Shown here in pieces: positions 55,147 through 60,702 of a DNA stretch of 60,702 nt (its first letter is position 1; every line of letters begins with the position of its first letter). The stretch is from an uncultured Verrucomicrobiota bacterium (GTDB taxonomy: Bacteria; Verrucomicrobiota; Verrucomicrobiia; Opitutales; Seribacteraceae): NCBI GenBank assembly GCA_902618175.1, contig CACMZN010000008.1, positions 1 to 60,702 of the forward strand. Direction: 5' to 3'. A program made the translations under genes and the position numbers. The notes beneath the pieces are model-generated. The model saw only the letters and a program-made list of their open reading frames with translations, was not told the origin of the DNA and made no database searches.

Positions 55147-56535
55147 ATGAAACTACCCGAAGCCAGTCAAATAGCGAATGCCAACATCAGGCGATTGATC
55201 TGCATCCGCATGTTTTTTCATGCCCGCTTCTATTATCCGGTCTTCTTCCTTTTTTTTCTGGAACATGGACTGACCCTGGTTGATTTTGGAATTTTGAATG
55301 CAATCTGGGCGATTACCATCATCGTCCTTGAAGTGCCCTCCGGCGCCTTGGCTGACACCATTGGCCGAAAAAAACTGATAATCTTTGCAGCTATTTGCAT
55401 GGTGGCGGAAATGCTGGCTCTCCTCTTGGCCCCGATGGATGGAAGCAGTGCCGTATTTTTTCTTTTTGCCCTTAATCGGTTGATTAGTGGTGTAGCCGAA
55501 GCCGCCGTAAGTGGAGCCGACGAGGCCTTGGTTTATGATTCCATGAAAGTCGCTGGACGTGAAGAGGAGTGGACTGCGATCATGGCGAAAGTTCAACGCT
55601 ACACATCATGGGCTTTCGTATTTGCGATGATGACCGGTTCTGCATTCTACGCTTCCGAATTTATAAATGAATTGCTTCAAATCATCGGGTTCGATGTTCG
55701 TTTTGAAAAAGATACCCTGATCAAATTTCCCATTCAACTTACTCTCCTTTCCTCTGCCATTGTCTTGGTTGCCTCCATCGGAATGACTGACGGAATGGTG
55801 CAGGAAAGAAAAAATTCGATTTGGGAAACCATTCATGAGTCCATGCGCAAAACCAAGGTGGTTGCCGTCTGGTTCTGGAAAAGCCCCATGCCGTTCGCCA
55901 TCCTCCTAGGTTCCATGGTTCTAGACAACGTCATACGTAAATTCCTTACGGTTGGAGCTGCCTATTGGAAGATTATTGACTACCCGGTGGCAACTTTTGG
56001 TCTTATTGCCTCCGCTATGTCCCTGATGGGAGTAATCACTCCCTCTCTGGCAAAGATTCTCGTAAAGAAGAATTCCCCAGCACAAAACTTTTTCTTTTTA
56101 TGTACCGTTCTCGCCATTGGGCTGTTTGGCATTGTTGAATTCATTCCCTACTGGGGAATTTTGCCTGCTGCCATGATTTATTTTACTTATCAATGTATGA
56201 ATTACTTTGCCAGCATTTACCTAAACAAAGAAGCGGAATCTGAAAAACGAGCTACCGTGCTGAGCTTTCGTAGTCTCTCGACCAATCTGTCTTATGGATT
56301 TGTCTGCATACTCTTCGCCCTGTTATTCAGAAGAATCGAAAAGGAAAACGTGGACAATGGGATTAAGTCTACGGAAATGGGCGGGCAGGATGCCCAATTT
56401 ACGGAGGGGATCAGCTATTCCCAATTTATTGAAGGGATCAGTTGGTCACCCTGGTACTTCCTTTTTACTCTTGCCCTAGTCATAATTTTATACCGGATAC
56501 GTTTCGCAAAAAAAATACAAACGCCCCAAGAATAA
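55147..56535 (+). CDS. Major facilitator superfamily transporter
   Basis: 462 residues, 12 membrane segments. After the second helix the loop GALADTIGRKKLIIFA is the MFS signature, and VSGADEALVYDSM in helix 5 is typical of the DHA-like and YxiO-like group. Cargo unknown. Before the last helix the sequence QFTEGISYS/QFIEGISWS is a nine-residue tandem duplication. Divergent from the sulfatase with about 85 bp between the starts. Confidence 0.9.
   Translation: MKLPEASQIANANIRRLICIRMFFHARFYYPVFFLFFLEHGLTLVDFGILNAIWAITIIVLEVPSGALADTIGRKKLIIFAAICMVAEMLALLLAPMDGSSAVFFLFALNRLISGVAEAAVSGADEALVYDSMKVAGREEEWTAIMAKVQRYTSWAFVFAMMTGSAFYASEFINELLQIIGFDVRFEKDTLIKFPIQLTLLSSAIVLVASIGMTDGMVQERKNSIWETIHESMRKTKVVAVWFWKSPMPFAILLGSMVLDNVIRKFLTVGAAYWKIIDYPVATFGLIASAMSLMGVITPSLAKILVKKNSPAQNFFFLCTVLAIGLFGIVEFIPYWGILPAAMIYFTYQCMNYFASIYLNKEAESEKRATVLSFRSLSTNLSYGFVCILFALLFRRIEKENVDNGIKSTEMGGQDAQFTEGISYSQFIEGISWSPWYFLFTLALVIILYRIRFAKKIQTPQE
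56393..56446 (+). repeat. 27-bp tandem duplication inside the MFS gene
   Basis: Copies at 56393-56419 and 56420-56446 share most bases (both begin CCCAATTTA and hold GGGATCAG) and encode QFTEGISYS and QFIEGISWS in frame. It lies in the loop before the last membrane helix. Confidence 0.75.
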
Positions 56536-56576
56536 ATCTTGAATTCGTTTCCATAGCTGTGTGACATGGCATTCCA

Positions 56577-57845
56577 ATGACGTTTCATAAATTCTTGGCT
56601 GTTTTTTTCCTTCTTCTTGGTTCTTTCACGCAAGCAGGGGAATGGAACCAACACCGTGGACCATTTTTCAACAACCAAAGTGATGAAGCGCTGCACGGTG
56701 GATCCTGGTTAAACTCACCCAACTCTCAACTTTGGAAAACCAACACTCCCTTGGGATTCAGTTCATTCACCACTTCCGCGGGCAATGCTTACACCTTGGT
56801 TGCCGAGGAGGATGAGGATGGTTTGATGCGAGAAGTTTGCATTGCTATCGATCTCAAATCCGGCGAGCGGGTCTGGAGTTCCCAACTCGGAATCATGGAT
56901 TACAAAGCGGGGGGTGGAAACTCAGGCGCTTCCGACAACAAGGGGGGAGATGGACCGCGCTCCACTCCTTCAGTGTTGGATGGAAAAGTATGGACCTATG
57001 ATTCCGACATGAAATTGTATTGTCTCTCTGCCCTAGACGGTGAGCTAATCTGGAAGGTCGACGTATTGAAACAGCATCAGGGAATCAATCCGAGATGGGA
57101 AAATGCGTGCTCTCCCTTGATAGTTGATGATTTGGTAATCGTTTATGGCGGTGGTAGGAATCAGGCATTTCTTGCTTTCGAAAAAAATTCGGGAAATCCG
57201 GTATGGCAGAGTGGTAACGAACTGGCAACTCACGCCACTCCTGTTCTTGCTTCAATTCATGGGATTCGCCAAGTGATCTTTTTTTGTCAATCTGGGCTCA
57301 TATCCGTAAACCCTTCGAATGGAAGGGAAATTTGGAGGCAAAAATTTCCCTTCAAGGTATCAACCGCTGCCTCTCCTGTGGTCGCTGGCAATTTCGTCTT
57401 TTGTTCTGCCGGCTACGGCGTTGGCTCCGGTCTTTATCGTATAGTCAGAAAAGGCTCAAAACTTGAAAGTCTTGAAATTTGGAGAAAACCCAATGAAATC
57501 ATAAATCATTGGAGTACTCCCATTCATTTCCAAGGCCACTTATATGGAATGTTCAGTTTTAAGAAATATGGAGATGGCCCCCTCCAGTGCATTGAATTGA
57601 AAAGTGGCGAAGTCAAATGGAGTCGAGATGGTTATGGTCCGGGAAACGTCATCCTCGCTGGTTCGAATCTCCTTGCTCTCACCGACTCGGGAGAATTGGT
57701 CGTCGTGGAAGCGTCACCTTTGCGCTACAGAGAATTGGGCAGAAGAAAAGTGATCTCAGGAAAATGCTGGAGCACTCCAATATTGAGTAATGGATTCGTT
57801 CTTGCAAGAAGCACTCAAGAGGCTGCTTGTTTGTCTGCTCGATAA
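56577..57845 (+). CDS. Exported PQQ-type beta-propeller protein
   Basis: 422 residues with a signal peptide (MTFHKFLAVFFLLLGSFTQAG). It consists of repeated propeller blades with the W/GxxxW-type motif, for example IDLKSGERVWSSQ, LSALDGELIWKVDV, FEKNSGNPVWQSG, VNPSNGREIWRQK and IELKSGEVKWSRDG. These resemble BamB and PQQ-like proteins common in Planctomycetes and Verrucomicrobia. No quinone-dehydrogenase catalytic residues are seen, so a binding or scaffold role is likelier. Follows the MFS gene by 41 bp. Confidence 0.9.
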   Translation: MTFHKFLAVFFLLLGSFTQAGEWNQHRGPFFNNQSDEALHGGSWLNSPNSQLWKTNTPLGFSSFTTSAGNAYTLVAEEDEDGLMREVCIAIDLKSGERVWSSQLGIMDYKAGGGNSGASDNKGGDGPRSTPSVLDGKVWTYDSDMKLYCLSALDGELIWKVDVLKQHQGINPRWENACSPLIVDDLVIVYGGGRNQAFLAFEKNSGNPVWQSGNELATHATPVLASIHGIRQVIFFCQSGLISVNPSNGREIWRQKFPFKVSTAASPVVAGNFVFCSAGYGVGSGLYRIVRKGSKLESLEIWRKPNEIINHWSTPIHFQGHLYGMFSFKKYGDGPLQCIELKSGEVKWSRDGYGPGNVILAGSNLLALTDSGELVVVEASPLRYRELGRRKVISGKCWSTPILSNGFVLARSTQEAACLSAR

Positions 57846-57857
57846 GGGAGATTTCCT

Positions 57858-58169
57858 TTAATTCAACTGATTGAAATCAATACGGTTGGAAGAAGTTTCT
57901 GAATCCAGAAGCTTAAATTTCAATTCCGGACGATCGTTGCCAAGTTCAACCAAGTCGTAGGATTCCCATTTTGAACTCCACTTGTTCCACCTCATGATTT
58001 CAGCGACCTCAGTTTCTAGTTTGCGCTTATGACAGACATATTCGAACATATTGACCGCTTCGTCGAGGTCATGAGCCATGAAATATTTGTCCGAGAGATT
58101 GACTGAGTCACCATCGCGATAGTGAAACTTGTACTCATTTAAAGGGGGCTGAAATTCCTTTTTAGGCAT
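57858..58169 (-). CDS. Small acidic protein of unknown function
   Basis: 103 residues from ATG 58169. Not recognised. It has no signal peptide or membrane segment and is Trp and Glu-rich in the middle (EIMRWNKWSSKWESYDLVEL). DKYFMAHDLDEAVNMFEYVC looks like a helical pair. It stands alone, converging on the propeller gene, with no Shine-Dalgarno site. Codon use matches neighbours, so it is probably real. Confidence 0.6.
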   Translation of the reverse strand: MPKKEFQPPLNEYKFHYRDGDSVNLSDKYFMAHDLDEAVNMFEYVCHKRKLETEVAEIMRWNKWSSKWESYDLVELGNDRPELKFKLLDSETSSNRIDFNQLN

Positions 58170-58337
58170 CTGATTGAACTTACATCCATTTTTATTATTA
58201 TTCCAATAAAGAAATGAATTTTTTTGAATTTTAAATCCGTGGATGATTTTCTGAGGTTAACAAGCATATGAATTTCGTTGTTGGGTTGGGTTTGTTCTTG
58301 TCTTTGACGGGTTCATAAATTTGAGGATATGGATTTG

Positions 58338-58411
58338 CGGGTCGTAGCTCAGTCTGGCAGAGCGCTGCGTTCGGGACGCAGAGGTCGCTGGTTCGAATCC
58401 AGTCGACCCGA
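58338..58411 (+). tRNA. tRNA-Pro (anticodon CGG)
   Basis: 74 nt. Acceptor CGGGTCG pairs with CGACCCG (58404-58410), D-arm GCTC/GAGC, anticodon stem CTGCG/CGCAG with loop TTCGGGA (anticodon CGG, reads CCG), T-arm GCTGG-TTCGAAT-CCAGT. Discriminator A at 58411; CCA is not encoded (ATAAAA follows). It starts 168 bp from the small orphan gene. No duplicated 3' end or integrase is near, so no sign of an integrated element. Confidence 0.95.
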
Positions 58412-58899
58412 TAAAAAAACAAGAAATTACACTGCCTGTGACGCATGGTGCGATCGGTTTTCTTGGTCGCAATTTTTCTTCGAGTAATTCTTTTTCAAAT
58501 GAAATTTTTTTGGTCAGCAAGTCATTGGTATGCATTTGCCAAAGGAAATTTAAATTTTCCAGTGATTTGCAACCAATTATCTCTTTTGCAAAGACCATAT
58601 TTCAGACAAAAAGGAATGAGGTGGAATTCAGACATTTAAAGGGGAAGCCGTCGTTTATTGAACTATGGATATGGCCCCTGTATCTCATTCTCCTTCCTAC
58701 TAATGTTCTCCATACACAAAGAAACTCAATTTCTTGAATATTCTAGAAAATCATAAAGATTAACGCCTGAAATTCAGGTAATGAGAAAACATCATACCTA
58801 CCCTTAGTTGGTATCTTTCAAATCAAGTAAGTCCTTTACCTAGATACGAGACAGGGCTGCTCCAATCCCAGACCGTTTGACTTGGTCGGGAAATTGATC
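58412..58899. other. 488-bp gap between tRNA-Pro and the epimerase gene end
   Basis: AT-rich. Open frames here (58438-58737, 58445-58639) are short and unrelated to known families. CCTGAAATTCAGG (58768-58780) is a small palindrome with a one-base centre and ATACC/GGTAT near 58797-58816 a weak hairpin. No T-arm copies, terminator with T-run or known RNA is recognised. Confidence 0.5.
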
Positions 58900-59865
58900 T
58901 TAGACATCATTTTTTATCCCTTGGCAATCAGAGAGGAAATAATTGAGAGATTTCTCAATTCCAATCTTCAAAGGAGTTCTTGGCATCCTGGGAAATGTTT
59001 TACCGGTCAATTCATCATTCAAATCGTATATAAAAGGAGATTCCTCAGCATCATCTGCAATGGTAATGGAATGAGAAAATATCCCGAAATTTTTCGCCTG
59101 ATCTTCGAGTATTTTCATGAAGTCTTCCACCCGATGTGTTTCACCAAGTAGATTGAAGGTTCCGTAACCCACGAAGGGATCAAGGGCTGCTCTCACGAAG
59201 CCTGCTCCGACATCCAGCGAGAAATGATAGTTTTCCCTACCCCGATAAGGGACTTGAAAATCCTTTTGCCAAGCAACAGCCTTGATGGCAGTTGTCATTG
59301 CCGCAGTGAAACCACGATCTCTTCCAGGACCATAAGTCGTGGCCAGACGAAGAGAAACGGTAGATACACCCGTAGCCTGATGAAAGGCGCGTGCCATACC
59401 CTCCCCAGCTACCTTCCAGTACCCATATAGATTGAAAGGCTGTATGGGATCGTCCGTATGAACCCCTTTCGAACCGTACAGGGAACGGGGACCGTTGACG
59501 GCGCTCGAACTGGCAAAGACAAAACGTTCGAGAGACAATTTCAGTTCTTGGCAAGCTCGGAAAAGAAAACCCGTTCCCAGAACGTTCACTTCCAGCCCGA
59601 GCATCGGATAGTCTCGACAATCAGGAGTCTGCAAAGCTCCAAGGTGAATGATGTGCGTGGGTTGAGTTTCATCGAGAGCTTTCCTTATGGCGTCTGCATC
59701 GGTCAAGTCTCCGGAAACATGATGATAGTCATCACATGTCTGCCTCTCAGGTGAAGTTGTCCGACTGAAACCATAGACCTCCGCTCCCTCCGCCATGAGG
59801 AGATTCACTGCATGGTTTCCAATGCATCCGGTCGACCCGGTCACAAACACTCTAGGTCTGTTCAT
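58900..59865 (-). CDS. NAD-dependent epimerase/dehydratase (extended SDR)
   Basis: 321 residues. The N-terminal glycine motif is VFVTGSTGCIGNHAV, the catalytic part is FASSSAVNG with YGYWKVAGEGMAR (Tyr-x3-Lys), and RLATTYGPGRDRG follows. The family includes UDP-glucose epimerases and related sugar or lactone enzymes; the substrate is not readable. It overlaps the mgtE stop by ATGA on the upstream side, so it is translated with mgtE. Few neighbours hint at its pathway. Confidence 0.9.
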   Translation of the reverse strand: MNRPRVFVTGSTGCIGNHAVNLLMAEGAEVYGFSRTTSPERQTCDDYHHVSGDLTDADAIRKALDETQPTHIIHLGALQTPDCRDYPMLGLEVNVLGTGFLFRACQELKLSLERFVFASSSAVNGPRSLYGSKGVHTDDPIQPFNLYGYWKVAGEGMARAFHQATGVSTVSLRLATTYGPGRDRGFTAAMTTAIKAVAWQKDFQVPYRGRENYHFSLDVGAGFVRAALDPFVGYGTFNLLGETHRVEDFMKILEDQAKNFGIFSHSITIADDAEESPFIYDLNDELTGKTFPRMPRTPLKIGIEKSLNYFLSDCQGIKNDV

Positions 59866-60702
59866 GCCGGAAGGAGAAACATGGAAGCGAGGCCCAAAAA
59901 AGCGAAGAAACCGACCACGTCGGTTATGGTGGTAACGAAAACCCCGGAAGCTACCGCGGGATCCACGTCAAGTTTGTCGAGCAAAAGAGGCAAGGCAACA
60001 CCTGCGACTCCTGCCACGACGAGATTAATCACCATCGCTCCCGCTATGATTGCTCCCAACATCTGGGCATTATCCAAACTTGAAAACCAAAAGAAAGTGA
60101 TGAGTCCGGCTAAACCGGCAAAGAGGCATCCGTTCATGAATCCCACAATCAATTCCTTGCGAAAAGTACGAAACGCATTGTAGGTGGTGAGTTCTTTTGT
60201 GGCCAAGGCACGCACGGTGATGGTCAAAGTTTGCGTCCCTGCATTGCCTCCCATCGAGGCAACGATCGGCATCAATACGGCCAAGGCCACCATCTGCTCC
60301 AAAGTTGCATCAAACATTCCAATCACCATGGAAGCCAAAATGGCGGTTCCCAAATTAACCAACAACCAAGTGAACCGCTTGGCTGAAGCCTGAAAGACTC
60401 CATCATCAACGTTCTCCTCTCCCACACCGCCCAATCGTAGAACATCCTCCTCAAATTCTTCCCTTGCCACCTCCATAACGTCGTCCACGGTGATCATGCC
60501 GATGAGTCGACCTTCGCCATCTACCACTCCAGCGGTCGTCAAGTCATATTTCTCAAAGAGCAATGCCACTTCCTCCTGCACCATGTCCGCAGGCACAATC
60601 ACTTGCGTCTCACTCGCGATCTCTCTCATCAAAGTTGGTCTTGGAGATCTCAATATTCGAGACAAGGAAACTACGCCAACCGGTTTGGATTGTTCGTCAA
60701 TC
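59862..60702 (-). CDS. mgtE: MgtE-family magnesium transporter, N-terminus cut by window edge
   Basis: Open through the right edge, so only the C-terminal about 279 residues are seen. CBS-domain end (GVVSLSRILRSP; AGVVDGEGRLIGMITVDDVMEVA), the plug helix, then five membrane segments with the selectivity-filter region LMPIVASMGGNAGTQTLT and DPAVASGVFVTTITDVVGFF, which holds the Mg-binding Asp. Full MgtE is about 450 residues, so the N-domain lies outside. It overlaps the epimerase gene by ATGA. Confidence 0.94.
   Translation of the reverse strand, partial: IDEQSKPVGVVSLSRILRSPRPTLMREIASETQVIVPADMVQEEVALLFEKYDLTTAGVVDGEGRLIGMITVDDVMEVAREEFEEDVLRLGGVGEENVDDGVFQASAKRFTWLLVNLGTAILASMVIGMFDATLEQMVALAVLMPIVASMGGNAGTQTLTITVRALATKELTTYNAFRTFRKELIVGFMNGCLFAGLAGLITFFWFSSLDNAQMLGAIIAGAMVINLVVAGVAGVALPLLLDKLDVDPAVASGVFVTTITDVVGFFAFLGLASMFLLPA

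Noticed and set aside
58231-58598. Minus-strand frames opposite tRNA-Pro
   Set aside because: They are the usual false protein read from an antisense tRNA (segment DWIRTSDLCVPN type).

Overview
The window looks like a chromosomal segment of a Gram-negative bacterium of the PVC group, most likely Verrucomicrobiota (Opitutia-like) and probably marine. This is inferred from gene families, not from a marker search. Supporting points are a MoxR/DUF58/BatA/DUF4175-like/VWA/HEAT/DUF4159 cluster of the kind seen in Planctomycetes and Verrucomicrobia, Trp-rich and sulfatase-type secreted proteins, KdsA (LPS Kdo synthesis), and moderate to low GC with many TTG/GTG starts and few strong Shine-Dalgarno sites. 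Genes are dense, mostly in ATGA-coupled runs, and no insertion sequence, prophage or CRISPR array is visible.

Layout. 1-3.6 kb: 3' end of a large repeat-bearing secreted cupredoxin protein, then a coupled secreted esterase and secreted HEIGH metallopeptidase. 3.9-9.6 kb (minus): an Npt/MFS-like transporter with HEAT repeats, a cyclic-nucleotide-binding protein that looks split off from it, and a secretin with a long C-terminal extension. 9.8-15.9 kb: DUF3293 protein (possible -1 frameshift start), polyprenol/dolichol-kinase-like enzyme, topoisomerase IV (parE, parC) and an EI24/CysZ-like membrane protein whose coding sequence runs upstream of its first ATG. 16.1-28.3 kb (minus): eight-gene MoxR-VWA operon. 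28.4-31.2 kb (minus): PolB-type 3'-5' exonuclease, methionine aminopeptidase, SBF-like transporter. 31.2-36.1 kb (plus): HAD protein plus pabB-pabA-pabC-folP-folB-folK, a nearly complete p-aminobenzoate/folate operon.

36.2-46 kb holds a Bax-inhibitor-1 protein, an enolase-superfamily enzyme, an M3 oligopeptidase, a DUF6941-like protein coupled to a secreted HELAH peptidase, a PfkB sugar kinase, a UbiE/MenG methyltransferase and a ClpX-like unfoldase without the zinc domain. 46.1-51.5 kb (plus): HU/IHF-like protein, hisS, a Tat-exported metallophosphoesterase, aat, queF, kdsA and rsmG. 51.4-60.7 kb: sucD and sucC, a sulfatase, an MFS transporter, a PQQ-type beta-propeller, an orphan small protein, tRNA-Pro(CGG), an NAD-dependent epimerase, and mgtE, which runs off the right edge.

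The points most worth following up are the secretin/transporter/cyclic-nucleotide operon, the MoxR-VWA-HEAT-DUF4159 machine, the apparent slippery-site start of the DUF3293 gene, the missing start of the EI24 gene, and the HAD and PabB active-site oddities in the folate operon. Confidence is high for the housekeeping assignments and lower for start sites and for the function of secreted and membrane proteins.
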